Source of the DNA: Actinomycetes bacterium
GTDB taxonomy: Bacteria; Actinomycetota; Acidimicrobiia; Acidimicrobiales; Microtrichaceae
Assembly (NCBI GenBank): GCA_023434535.1
Contig: JAEYSR010000133.1
Location: 1-54,541, forward strand
Length of the DNA: 54,541 nucleotides
Direction of reading: 5' to 3'
Below are positions 8,422 to 16,345 of this stretch, one piece after another. Made by a program: the position numbers and the translations under genes. Positions within the stretch are counted from its first letter, which is position 1. Each line of letters begins with the position of its first letter. The notes beneath the pieces were generated by a model. The model made no database searches. It was given only the letters and a program-made list of their open reading frames with translations, and was not told where the DNA came from.

Positions 8422-10136
8422 CTGCGGCACGCGGTCGGATCGATCGGCGGCGGGCCGGGCCGCTCGCCCGCGTGGTCTCGGCGACCGGGACGCTGCGGTG
8501 GTGGGTGCTGGCCGCGGCGCTGCTGAGCGGCCTCACGCTGATCGCCGGGATCGGGCTGATCTCGCTGGCCGGGAACCTGATCTCCCGCTCCGCCCTCGTC
8601 GACACCACCGCCACCCTCACCCTCGCGACCGTCGGTGTGCGGTTCTTCGCCGTGACGCGGGCCGTCGGCCGCTACCTGGAGCGGTACGTCGGCCACCTCG
8701 GCACGTTCCGCATCCTCACGAGGATCCGTGTGTGGTTCTTCCGGGGCGTCGAGCCGACGGCTCCCGCGTCGCTGGTCGATCGGCGATCCGGTGACGTCCT
8801 CACCCGGATCGTCGACGACGTCGACACGCTCCAGGACCTGGCGCTGCGGGTCATCGCCCCGCCGATCGCGGCCGTGATGGCCTGCGGCGTCGGGGCCGTG
8901 GCGCTCGGCGTCCTCGACCCGTCCTTGGGTGTCGCTCTCCTGGTGTTCCTGCTGCTGGGGGGCGTCGCGGTCCCGCTCGCCACCCGCCGACTGAGCCGTG
9001 CGGCGTCGGGCGTCCTGGTCGCCGAGCAGGCCGAGCTCGGAGCGGTGTCGGTCGAGTCGATCTCCGCGTTGGCCGACCTGGTGGCCTACGGGCGCGAGGA
9101 CCTGTTCGCCCGGCGGTTGCAGGAGCTCACCGACCGTCGACGGGCGGCGGAGCGTCGACTGGCCTCGGCGCGGGGCCTGAACCTGGCACTCGTCGGCCTC
9201 CTCGGAGGGCTCGTCGCCGTGACGACCCTGGCGGTCGCCGTTCCGCTGGTGACCGAGGGCCGGCTGGAGGGGGAGTGGCTGGCGATGGTGCCGCTCGCGT
9301 CGATCGCCACGTTCGAGGCGGTGGCCCCGCTGGCGCTGGCCGTCGAGCACCTGGACCGTGCCCGCAGAGCGGCGGCCCGGCTGACCGACCTGGTCGACTC
9401 CCCGGCGACGATCACCGAGCCCACGCCGTCGGAGCCGGTCCCGCCGTACCCGGGTGACGGCTCGATCACGTTCGACCGGGTCCGGTTCCGCTACACGGCC
9501 GACGGTCCCGACGTCCTCGACGACGCGTCGTTCTCGGTGCCGGCGGGTGCCCAGGTGGTGGTGGTCGGGCCGAGCGGCTCGGGCAAGTCGACGATCGCAG
9601 CTCTGCTCCTCCGGTTCTGGGAGCAGCAGAGCGGATCCGTCTCGATCGACGGGGTGGACATCAGGATGCAGCCGTCGGACCGCACCCGTGCCGCGGTGGC
9701 GGTGGTGGCGCAGCACGACCACCTGTTCGACACCACGGTCCGCGACAACCTCCGGCTGGGCGACGCCGACGCGGATGACGACCGACTCGTCGCCGCGTGC
9801 GTCGCGGCGGGGCTGGGGGGCTGGCTCGACCGGCAGCCGGAGGGCCTGGACGCCCGGACAGGCGAGGACGGCAGCCGACTGAGCGGGGGCGAGCGCCAGC
9901 GTCTGATGATCGCCCGGGCGCTCCTGGCCGAGTCGTCGATCCTGATCCTGGACGAGGCGACCGCCCACCTGGACGAGGACACCGCCCGAGGGGTCCTCGA
10001 CGGCGTCGCGGCGTGGCGCGCCGGACGGACCACGATCCACATCGCGCACGTCGGTGCCCCGTCGGGCTCGCCGGACCTGGTGCTGCACGTGGAGGCCGGC
10101 CGGGTGCGTACGACCCGGCCCCCCGGGCTTCTGTGA
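8418..10136 (+). CDS. cydC: ABC exporter subunit required for cytochrome bd assembly (CydC)
   Basis: A 572-residue partner of CydD. The membrane domain (~20-310) contains the family-typical SRSALVDTT and RAVGRYLERYVGH segments. The ATPase domain has Walker A GPSGSGKST near 384, Q-loop VAQHDHLFD, signature LSGGERQRL near 487, Walker B ILILDEATAHLD near 507 and H-loop IHIAH near 541. The gene starts within the cydD stop (4-nt overlap), which implies coupled, equimolar translation. Its TGA stop lies inside a long hairpin (10133-10171) that closes the operon. All four cyd genes are in one run with no internal terminator. Confidence 0.93.
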   Translation: MTAARGRIDRRRAGPLARVVSATGTLRWWVLAAALLSGLTLIAGIGLISLAGNLISRSALVDTTATLTLATVGVRFFAVTRAVGRYLERYVGHLGTFRILTRIRVWFFRGVEPTAPASLVDRRSGDVLTRIVDDVDTLQDLALRVIAPPIAAVMACGVGAVALGVLDPSLGVALLVFLLLGGVAVPLATRRLSRAASGVLVAEQAELGAVSVESISALADLVAYGREDLFARRLQELTDRRRAAERRLASARGLNLALVGLLGGLVAVTTLAVAVPLVTEGRLEGEWLAMVPLASIATFEAVAPLALAVEHLDRARRAAARLTDLVDSPATITEPTPSEPVPPYPGDGSITFDRVRFRYTADGPDVLDDASFSVPAGAQVVVVGPSGSGKSTIAALLLRFWEQQSGSVSIDGVDIRMQPSDRTRAAVAVVAQHDHLFDTTVRDNLRLGDADADDDRLVAACVAAGLGGWLDRQPEGLDARTGEDGSRLSGGERQRLMIARALLAESSILILDEATAHLDEDTARGVLDGVAAWRAGRTTIHIAHVGAPSGSPDLVLHVEAGRVRTTRPPGLL

Positions 10137-10171
10137 TGCGTTCGACCGGGAAATCCGGTCGTACGCATCAC
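10133..10171. terminator. Long hairpin between convergent cydC and YdeI-like gene
   Basis: Arms GTGATGCGT/ACGCATCAC and CGACCGG/CCGGTCG pair perfectly, interrupted by one T-T mismatch, around the loop GAAAT. The cydC stop codon sits in the left arm. There is no T-tract on either side, so if this is a terminator it is of the T-less kind. It could serve both converging transcripts. Confidence 0.65.
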
Positions 10172-10191
10172 ATCACCCTTGGGTGGGAGGG

Positions 10192-10806
10192 TCAGCCCTG
10201 GGCGCGGCGGCCGTCGGCCGCGTCGGACACGATCTTCGCGATGCGCCGCCGCCGGGTCTCCGGCTTGGCGGCGGTGATCAGCCACCAGAGCATCTGCTTG
10301 CGGGCCGACGGCGGGAACCCGTCCCAGGTCGAGCGAGCGGCCGGCTCCGCGTCGAGCGCAGCGGTGAGGTCGTCGGGCTCGATGAGGTCCTCGACGGAGT
10401 CGGCGAGCGTCCACCACCCGTTCTCCTGAGCGATGGCGACCGCGCGCCGTCCTGCGTCGGTCATGCGCCCCTGCGCCTCCATCTCCGCGACCCTCCGCCG
10501 GTTCAGCCGAGTCCAGCCGCTCCGCGCCTTGCGGGGCGTCATGAGCTGCATGCCGCGCTCGTCGTCGAGCGCGTTCACGGTCGAGTCGATCCAGCCGAAG
10601 CACAGGGCCTCGAGCACGAGGTCCTCGTAGGGGACCGGCTCGCGGCCGCTCGCCTTCTTCCACGACACCACCCACACGCCGCGGGTGTCGTCGTGGTGCG
10701 CCTCGAGCCAGCTGCGCCACGCCGCCAGGTCGGCGGGGTGGTACACGGGGAAGTCGAACTTCCACGTGTCGGGGTGGTCGGACGCCGTGGCGGGGACGGT
10801 CGGCAC
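10192..10806 (-). CDS. YdeI/OmpD-associated family protein
   Basis: A 204-residue soluble protein of the YdeI family. The N-terminal domain carries YHPADLAAWRSWLEAHH, ALCFGWIDSTVNALD (the family's CFGWIDS signature) and TPRKARSGWTRLNRRR. The C-terminal tail has WDGFPPSARKQMLWWLITAAKPETRRRRI, the usual end of this family. Members are linked to resistance to cationic peptides or bacteriocins in some bacteria, but the biochemical role is unknown. The GTG at 10806 is chosen because a TACCCT box lies 6 nt upstream (leaderless). A longer frame upstream exists but is not conserved in character. It converges on cydC across the hairpin. Confidence 0.8.
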   Translation of the reverse strand: MPTVPATASDHPDTWKFDFPVYHPADLAAWRSWLEAHHDDTRGVWVVSWKKASGREPVPYEDLVLEALCFGWIDSTVNALDDERGMQLMTPRKARSGWTRLNRRRVAEMEAQGRMTDAGRRAVAIAQENGWWTLADSVEDLIEPDDLTAALDAEPAARSTWDGFPPSARKQMLWWLITAAKPETRRRRIAKIVSDAADGRRAQG

Positions 10807-10812
10807 GGCCCA

Positions 10813-10818
10813 AGGGTA
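10813..10818 (-). promoter_or_regulatory. TACCCT -10 box, leaderless start of the YdeI-like gene
   Basis: On the minus strand TACCCT precedes the GTG at 10806 by 6 nt, with no Shine-Dalgarno sequence between. Confidence 0.4.
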
Positions 10819-10886
10819 CGCAGCCCCTGCGTGTCGCCGGCGCCTCGGCTCTCGGCGCAACCATCGGACGTGCGCGGGGCGGAGAC

Positions 10887-12038
10887 TCAGCTCGTCAGCC
10901 GGCCGACCGCCTGGTCCAGCAGCTCGACGTCCTTGCAGAAGGCGAACCGGACCAGGTGCCGGCCGAGGGCGGGGTCGTCGTAGAAGACCGACGTCGGAAC
11001 CGCGACGACTCCCCGGTCGTGGGGGAGCTCACGGCAGAACGCGACGCCGTCGGCGTGTCCGAACGGGCGGACGTCCGCAGTGACGAAGTAGGTGGCGGCG
11101 GGGACCCGGATGTCGAAGCCGGCCTCGGTGAGCCCGGCGCACAGCAGGTCGCGTCGGGCTCGCAGATCGTCGCAGCGGTCGCGGAAGAACTGCTCGTCCA
11201 GGCCCAGGCCGACCTCGACCGCGTCCTGGAACGGTCCGCCGGCCGTGAACGTGAGGAACTGCTTGGCCGTCCTCGTGGCCCGCACCAGGGCTGCCGGGCC
11301 GGTCGCCCAGCCGACCTTCCAACCCGTGCAGGAGAACGTCTTGCCGGCCGAGGAGATCGACAGGGTCCGCTCCGCCATGCCCGGCAGGGTCGACAGCGGG
11401 CGGTGTGCACCGTCGAACACGAGGTGCTCGTAGACCTCGTCGGTGATCGCCAGCAGGTCGTGCTCGACGCACAGGTCCGCGACGGCGGCGAGCTCGGCGT
11501 CGTCGAACACCTTGCCGGTCGGGTTGTGCGGTGAGTTCAGCAACACCAGCCGGGTGCGGGGCGACACGGCGGCGCGGAGAGCCTCGACGTCCAGGTGGAG
11601 GTCCGGCCACTGCAGGGTGACCGGGCGCAGCCGGGCGCCCGCCATCGACACCGCGGCGCCGTAGGAGTCGTAGGTGGGCTGGAACGCGATCACCTCGTCG
11701 CCCGGCTCGCAGAGCCCGAGGATCGCGGCGGCGATCGCCTCGGTCGCGCCGACCGTGACCAGCACCTCGGTCTCGGGATCGAGCTCGACGCCCCAGAACC
11801 GGTGACGGTGCTCGGCGATGGCCCTCCGCAGACCCGGTTCGCCCGGCCCGGGTGGGTACTGGTTCCGTCCGGACCGGATGGACCCCACGGCGACGTCGAT
11901 CATCACCTGCGGAGGGTCGTCGTGGGGGACTCCCTGTCCGAGGTTGATGGCGCCGGTCTCGGCGGCCAGCGCCGACATCTCGGCGAAGATCGTCGTCCCG
12001 AACCCGCGCAGTCGGGATGCCAGCACCTCGTCGTCCAT
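10887..12038 (-). CDS. dapC: PLP aminotransferase, probable N-succinyldiaminopimelate aminotransferase
   Basis: A 383-residue fold-type I aminotransferase. It resembles the mycobacterial DapC sequence pattern almost throughout: TIFAEMSALA near the start, NLGQGVPHDD, NQYPPGPG, VTVGATEAIAAAILGL, NSPHNPTGKV, ITDEVYEHLVFD, and the PLP lysine K233 in SSAGKTFSCTGWK. Arg of VRFAFCK near the C-terminus would bind the substrate carboxylate. The expected reaction converts N-succinyl-2-amino-6-ketopimelate with glutamate to succinyl-LL-diaminopimelate, in lysine and peptidoglycan synthesis. Related kynurenine/methionine aminotransferases share these motifs, so specificity is inferred. A TAGGTT box ends 9 nt before the ATG. 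No other lysine gene is nearby. Confidence 0.82.
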   Translation of the reverse strand: MDDEVLASRLRGFGTTIFAEMSALAAETGAINLGQGVPHDDPPQVMIDVAVGSIRSGRNQYPPGPGEPGLRRAIAEHRHRFWGVELDPETEVLVTVGATEAIAAAILGLCEPGDEVIAFQPTYDSYGAAVSMAGARLRPVTLQWPDLHLDVEALRAAVSPRTRLVLLNSPHNPTGKVFDDAELAAVADLCVEHDLLAITDEVYEHLVFDGAHRPLSTLPGMAERTLSISSAGKTFSCTGWKVGWATGPAALVRATRTAKQFLTFTAGGPFQDAVEVGLGLDEQFFRDRCDDLRARRDLLCAGLTEAGFDIRVPAATYFVTADVRPFGHADGVAFCRELPHDRGVVAVPTSVFYDDPALGRHLVRFAFCKDVELLDQAVGRLTS

Positions 12039-12103
12039 CGGGACGCCAACCTACGGCAGCGGACCTGTTCGCCCGACCGTGTCGCAGGGAGAGCTGTCCG
12101 GCC

Positions 12104-13042
12104 TCAGCCCTTGTGGGGCTGCCGCGGCACCAGCACCGAGGTGCGCCGCACGTAGTCGACGTACTCCGGGTCGTCGCCCCAGCGCTTCCTGGCCCGAGCC
12201 TCCAGCATGGGGATGCCGCTGATCTTCGTGAGCAGCAGCGTCACGAAGAACGGCGACACCAGAGTCACGTACTGCCAGCCGGTCAGGATCGGCAGCGTGA
12301 TGATGGCGATGCCGACCCACAGGGTGATCTCCCCGAAGTAGTTCGGGTGGCGCGACACGGACCAGAGGCCGGTCGTGATGAACCGGCCCTTGTTGGCCGG
12401 GTCGGCCCGGAAGCGGCGCTTCTGCGCGTCGGCGACGGCCTCGATCGTGAAGCCGAGGAGCCAGACCGGGACGCCGACGAAGGTGAACACGCACACGAGC
12501 GACACGTCGACGTCGCTCGTCATCGCCGCCAGCGCCGCGCTGGCGGTCATGACCACCCACAGCGCCTGGAGCGTCCAGCTGACCAGGAACTTCACCGGGT
12601 CGGTCTTGATGGCGTCGAAGCGTCCGTCGTTGCCGTCGCGACGGATCCGCGACACCAGGAACCAGCCGAGGCGCAGCGCCCACACGGCGATGAGCGCCCC
12701 CAGCAGAACAGAGGTGGCGGAGCCCGAGCCGGCGACCAACGCCAGCGTCACCACGGCGAGGTAGCTGAGGGTGCCGACCAGGTCGTAGAAGCGCTCGGTC
12801 CGTCCGAGCCACGCCGGCACGAAGGCGATCCAGTTGATCGCCAGAGCCAGGAGGGCGCACGCTGCGAACACCGGGATCGCTCCCAGACGGATGCCGCCGA
12901 CGCTGCCGGCCGTCGCCACCAGCGCGCCGACGACCAGGGCGCCGACGATGGTGATCACGCCGGAGGCGGAACCGGACCCCCCACGGGTCGCCGCGTGATC
13001 GCCGGCTCCGGGCGGATCGCTGGGGTGCAGGTCGGTGGTCAT
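12104..13042 (-). CDS. DUF1295 / steroid 5-alpha-reductase-like membrane protein
   Basis: A 312-residue integral membrane protein with about seven to eight helices after a hydrophilic 27-residue N-terminus. The C-terminal SRHPNYFGEITLWVG motif is the signature shared by DUF1295, steroid 5-alpha-reductase and isoprenylcysteine methyltransferase families, which act on lipids at the membrane. NADPH-dependent reduction of an unsaturated lipid is therefore possible, but the substrate is unknown. The ATG at 13042 is preceded by GGAGGAGG about 12 nt upstream. The gene ends 65 bp before the dapC start on the same strand, so weak co-transcription is possible. Confidence 0.78.
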   Translation of the reverse strand: MTTDLHPSDPPGAGDHAATRGGSGSASGVITIVGALVVGALVATAGSVGGIRLGAIPVFAACALLALAINWIAFVPAWLGRTERFYDLVGTLSYLAVVTLALVAGSGSATSVLLGALIAVWALRLGWFLVSRIRRDGNDGRFDAIKTDPVKFLVSWTLQALWVVMTASAALAAMTSDVDVSLVCVFTFVGVPVWLLGFTIEAVADAQKRRFRADPANKGRFITTGLWSVSRHPNYFGEITLWVGIAIITLPILTGWQYVTLVSPFFVTLLLTKISGIPMLEARARKRWGDDPEYVDYVRRTSVLVPRQPHKG

Positions 13043-13258
13043 GGGTTCGGTCGTCCTCCTCCCCTGTGTTCGTCGCCGACGGGTCATCCGGATGCACCGG
13101 GATCCCATGTGTCCGGACCCGGTGCGGTGCCGTCGGACGCCCACGGACCGAGCGTCCGGTGCGCCGAGTGGGTCGTCCGTACCCCGACGGACGCGATCCC
13201 GGACCATGGCGCTCCCGCGACATGATGACCCGGACTGGGCGAGGGACGGGAGTGCGAC
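13043..13258. other. Intergenic region, 216 bp, between divergent genes
   Basis: The longest gene-free stretch in the window. It holds the Shine-Dalgarno site of the DUF1295 gene at its left end and an inverted repeat CGGACGC/GCGTCCG (13134-13140 and 13152-13158, 11-bp spacer) that could be a weak operator or hairpin. No convincing -10/-35 pair or RNA gene was seen. Confidence 0.4.
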
Positions 13259-13858
13259 GTGCGGCAGCGGTATCGGGGCGAGATCTCGGGGTTCGGCACG
13301 CGCTCCGGCCACCGGATCGTGATCGGCAGGTGGCCCGAGTCGCCGTTCGGGCCCTTCGCGGACGTCATGGCCGAGACCCCGTCGGGCCACCGGATCCTGC
13401 TGGCGCCGTCCGACGAGGTCGCCGAGCTGGTGTCCACCACGTACCGCTTCGACGAGGTCCGGGTCCTGCCCGTCGAGGTCGAGCGGTCGCCCGGCCGGCT
13501 CGAGTGCAACGCCGGCGACCTCCGGATCCGCCTGGGCGTCGGCCCGAGGACGTGGCTCGGTCGCCTCCTGCGCGTGGTGCCGCGCCCGGTCGCCGAGTCG
13601 CCGGCGTGGTGCACCGTGCTCGACCCCGTTGCTCGCCTCGTCCTGCGCGGCGTGCGGACGCGGGGCAGCGCGGGCAACGGCCGGACGGAGTTCTACGGAG
13701 CGACCGACCAGCACGCGGTCGCATCGGTCGAGGCGTCGTGGTCCGGCGAGGACCTCGGTCCTCTCGCCGACGTGTGGCCGCCGGTGCGGTTCGGCTTCAG
13801 CTCGACGCCGCGGCGCCCGAGCGTGGTCGCGACCACGACCACGATCACGTCGAGCTGA
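13259..13858 (+). CDS. Conserved actinobacterial protein of unknown function
   Basis: A 199-residue soluble protein without signal peptide or membrane segments. The N-terminal half (QRYRGEISGFGTRSGHRIV, SPFGPFADVM, PSGHRILLAPSDEVAEL, TYRFDEVRVLPV) looks like a family seen across actinobacteria for which no function is known. The second half is less ordered and ends in a Thr-rich tail. The GTG at 13259 gives this conserved N-terminus; only a weak purine run precedes it. The gene is followed after about 100 nt by the aldolase on the same strand. No function is proposed. Confidence 0.65.
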   Translation: MRQRYRGEISGFGTRSGHRIVIGRWPESPFGPFADVMAETPSGHRILLAPSDEVAELVSTTYRFDEVRVLPVEVERSPGRLECNAGDLRIRLGVGPRTWLGRLLRVVPRPVAESPAWCTVLDPVARLVLRGVRTRGSAGNGRTEFYGATDQHAVASVEASWSGEDLGPLADVWPPVRFGFSSTPRRPSVVATTTTITSS

Positions 13859-13954
13859 CGTCGCCGGGGCCCGTGGCCCGTGCCGCGTTGCGTCGGGGCG
13901 CCTGTCGTGGTCTGCTCGTGGCGCCAGCGCTCGCACACGCACCCGGAGGCCCCC

Positions 13955-14743
13955 GTGCAGGTATCCACGATCGGCGATCGTCAGATCGTCCACCACGACG
14001 CACCGCCGACGTTCGACACCGTCGAGGAGGAGCGTCAGCACCGCAAGGAGCGTCTCGCCGCCGCCCTGCGGATCTTCGGTCGCTTCGGCTTCGGAGAGGG
14101 CGTCGCCGGCCACATCACGGCACGCGACCCCGAGCTCACCGATCACTTCTGGGTGAACCCGTTCGGCCTCAGCTTCCGCCGCATCAGGGTCTCGGACCTC
14201 CTGCTGGTCGGCCCCGACGGCACCGTCGTGGAGGGCGACCGCCGGGTCAACCGGGCCGCGTTCGTCATCCATGCCGCGGTCCACGAGGCCCGGCCCGACA
14301 TCGTCGCGGCGGCCCATGCCCACTCGGTGCACGGCAAGGCGTGGTCGTCCCTCGGCCGCACGCTCGACCCCATCACGCAGGACGCGTGCGTGTTCTTCGA
14401 GGACCACGTCGTCGTGACCGAGGAAGGCGGCCGGGTGGTCTTCGAGGAGTCGGCCGGGAAGGCGCTGGCCGCCGGGCTGGGCGGCCACAAGGCGGCGATC
14501 CACCAGAACCACGGCCACTTCACCGTGGGCCAGACCGTCGACGAGGCCGCGTGGTGGTACATCACCATGGAACGGAGCTGCCAGGCGCAGCTCCTGGCGG
14601 AGGCGGCGGGCACCCCCAAGCTGATCGCCCCCGACGACGCCCGCTACACCCGGGACCTCACCGGGTTCCCGCTGGCGGGCTGGTTCTCCTACCAGCCGCT
14701 CTGGCAGGACATCGTCGAGTCGGACCCCGACCTCTTCGACTGA
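13955..14743 (+). CDS. Class II aldolase/adducin-family protein
   Basis: A 262-residue zinc-dependent class II aldolase-fold protein. Metal-binding histidines are visible in H121-A-H123-S-V-H126 and in HQNHGHF (183-189). GEGVAGHITARDP near residue 45 and FWVNPFGLSF are typical of the decarboxylase/adducin-like branch, not of fuculose aldolase proper. The substrate is unknown. The frame is open further upstream, but GTG 13955 has GGAGG (13945-13949) at ideal spacing, and the conserved region begins shortly after it. The gene converges on the lipoprotein gene at 14804; a weak GACCCC/GGGGTC repeat lies between them. Confidence 0.82.
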   Translation: MQVSTIGDRQIVHHDAPPTFDTVEEERQHRKERLAAALRIFGRFGFGEGVAGHITARDPELTDHFWVNPFGLSFRRIRVSDLLLVGPDGTVVEGDRRVNRAAFVIHAAVHEARPDIVAAAHAHSVHGKAWSSLGRTLDPITQDACVFFEDHVVVTEEGGRVVFEESAGKALAAGLGGHKAAIHQNHGHFTVGQTVDEAAWWYITMERSCQAQLLAEAAGTPKLIAPDDARYTRDLTGFPLAGWFSYQPLWQDIVESDPDLFD

Positions 14744-14803
14744 CCCCGGCGGCGATATAGGGGTCGCGTCGCACAGGATCTCGTCGTTCCGCTCCGCAGA
14801 TCG

Positions 14804-15649
14804 CTACGAGGCGGCGTGGCACGGGGGGACCGGCACTCCCGCGGCGACCAGGTGCTCGATGGTCGCCCCGGCGTCGTCGCCGGGGAAGGGCGACGTGTCA
14901 TCGCCGACGCCGACGTACAGGCCCATCTCGTCGACGTGCTCGGCGATGCAGGAGGCCGAGACGTTCTCGACCAGGTTCGTCCCCCGGATGGGTTGGACGA
15001 CGGCGGGCGACCCTCCCGCCCCGACGAACCGGTCGAACGACGTCGTGTCGCCGTCCGCCGTGTCGCGGAAGACGAACACCGCCAGCGGATCGCCGGTGGG
15101 ATCCCGCTCGGCCGTCCAGTCGATCTCGCCGGTGTCGCACACGCTCGGATCGATGCCGAGGTCCTCTCCCTGCCCGTTGACGTAGGTGTCGACGACCCTG
15201 AGGGTGCCGCGGAGGCCGTCGGCCGCCAGCTGGCCGTCGGCCGTGACCTCGGTCGTCGTGTAGTCGCCGTCGAGGATCTCGTCGGTGACCGCTCCGGTGG
15301 CGGTGAACCGGCCGTCGTCGAGGCGGCCGAGCGCGTCGGTCGGATCCAGCTCGGCGGCGACCGTGTCGTCCCCGCACTCGACCGTCTGCCACGACACGAG
15401 CACCCGACCGCCGTCGTCGATCGCGACGACGACGGGCGACCCGCCGTCGAGCTCGCCACGGTAGAGGCCGACTGCGGCCGGGTCGGGAGCGGATGTCGAG
15501 GAGCTCCTGCCCTCGGACGTGTCGGGCCCCTCTGCGGGCGTGCCGGCATCCCCGCAGGACACGAGCAGAAGTGCGGCGCACGCGGCGGCCAGCAGCGTGA
15601 CGGCCGGGTGGACGGCGGTGCTCGGTGCCCGGCGACTGATGCGGCTCAC
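14804..15649 (-). CDS. Secreted lipoprotein of unknown function
   Basis: A 281-residue protein with a lipoprotein signal: positively charged start, hydrophobic stretch, and lipobox LVSC with Cys32. A Ser/Thr/Pro-rich linker follows (~35-58). The mature part is acidic and beta-rich (GLYRGELDGGSPVVVAIDDGGRVLVSW) with four further cysteines after the early VECGD, probably disulfide-bonded outside the membrane. No known domain was recognised. The GTG at 15649 has GAGGAGGG just upstream; a longer frame upstream would put a charged stretch before the signal peptide. Monocistronic, converging with the aldolase. Confidence 0.75.
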   Translation of the reverse strand: MSRISRRAPSTAVHPAVTLLAAACAALLLVSCGDAGTPAEGPDTSEGRSSSTSAPDPAAVGLYRGELDGGSPVVVAIDDGGRVLVSWQTVECGDDTVAAELDPTDALGRLDDGRFTATGAVTDEILDGDYTTTEVTADGQLAADGLRGTLRVVDTYVNGQGEDLGIDPSVCDTGEIDWTAERDPTGDPLAVFVFRDTADGDTTSFDRFVGAGGSPAVVQPIRGTNLVENVSASCIAEHVDEMGLYVGVGDDTSPFPGDDAGATIEHLVAAGVPVPPCHAAS

Positions 15650-15797
15650 GGTCCCTCCTCGTGCTCCGACGGTGCGTCGGTGCCCACCGGCACCGTACGG
15701 AGGAGGTGATCGGACCGGATCCCCACATCGTGCCAACCGGCCGGGACGTCAGCCGTCGGTCCGTCGGGCCGTCAGGTCGTCCTGTGGTCGGGCCGGG

Positions 15798-16334
15798 TCA
15801 GCGGCCGACGGCCGCCCGCGCCAGGTCGTCGATCAGGCGGGCCCGGAGCTCGGCGCTGCCGGGCGGCGAGGTGCCCAGCAGCTTGTCCATGTACATCCCG
15901 TTGCCGACGAGCCGGACGTGCTCGGCGAGCAGCGGGTCGAGGACCCGGAGCGGCGCGGTCAGGTCGTCCTGGACCCGGGCGATGCGCTCGGTCAGCCCGG
16001 GCTCCGCCTCCGCCGCGTGCATCGACGCGTCCATCGACCGCCACAGCGGTGCATAGGGGTCGTCGGCCTCGGACTCCTCGAACGTCAGGTAGAAGCGCAC
16101 CGCTGCTCCGGGCTCGGGAGGGGCGTCGCCGACCCAGGCCTCGACCCGTTCCATCAGACGGTCGACGAAGCCGTCGTAGAGGGCCGCCTTCGACGCGAAG
16201 TGGTAGGTGAGCCCGCCCTTCGACACGCCGGCCCGATGGCTCACCGAGTCGAGCGTCACGGACGCGTGGCCCTCGTCGAGGAGCTGGTCCTCCAACGCAT
16301 CGAGGATGCGGTCGCGTGACGAGGGTCGGGGCAC
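15798..16334 (-). CDS. TetR-family repressor of the adjacent efflux gene
   Basis: A 178-residue TetR regulator. The helix-turn-helix lies at about 8-55: RDRILDALEDQLLDEGHASVTLDSVSHRAGVSKGGL... ends in YHFASKAALYDGFV, the classical TetR N-terminal pattern. The rest is a helical ligand-binding domain (TetR_C type). The GTG start is 11 nt after the stop of the DHA2 transporter and has GGAGAG upstream, so it is the second gene of an exporter-repressor operon. A palindrome in the promoter of the transporter (17889-17904) is the probable operator, giving an autoregulated drug-inducible unit. The ligand is unknown. Confidence 0.87.
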   Translation of the reverse strand: MPRPSSRDRILDALEDQLLDEGHASVTLDSVSHRAGVSKGGLTYHFASKAALYDGFVDRLMERVEAWVGDAPPEPGAAVRFYLTFEESEADDPYAPLWRSMDASMHAAEAEPGLTERIARVQDDLTAPLRVLDPLLAEHVRLVGNGMYMDKLLGTSPPGSAELRARLIDDLARAAVGR

Positions 16335-16345
16335 GGTCTCTCCGG

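Noticed and set aside
12104..14518. 804-codon minus-strand frame spanning the DUF1295 gene and beyond
   Set aside because: Only the last 312 codons have family character and a ribosome site at 13042. The upstream part lies opposite two better-supported plus-strand genes.
14744..14803. GACCCC/GGGGTC inverted repeat as a terminator between aldolase and lipoprotein genes
   Set aside because: Only 6 bp with a 12-nt loop; too weak compared with the other hairpins to call.
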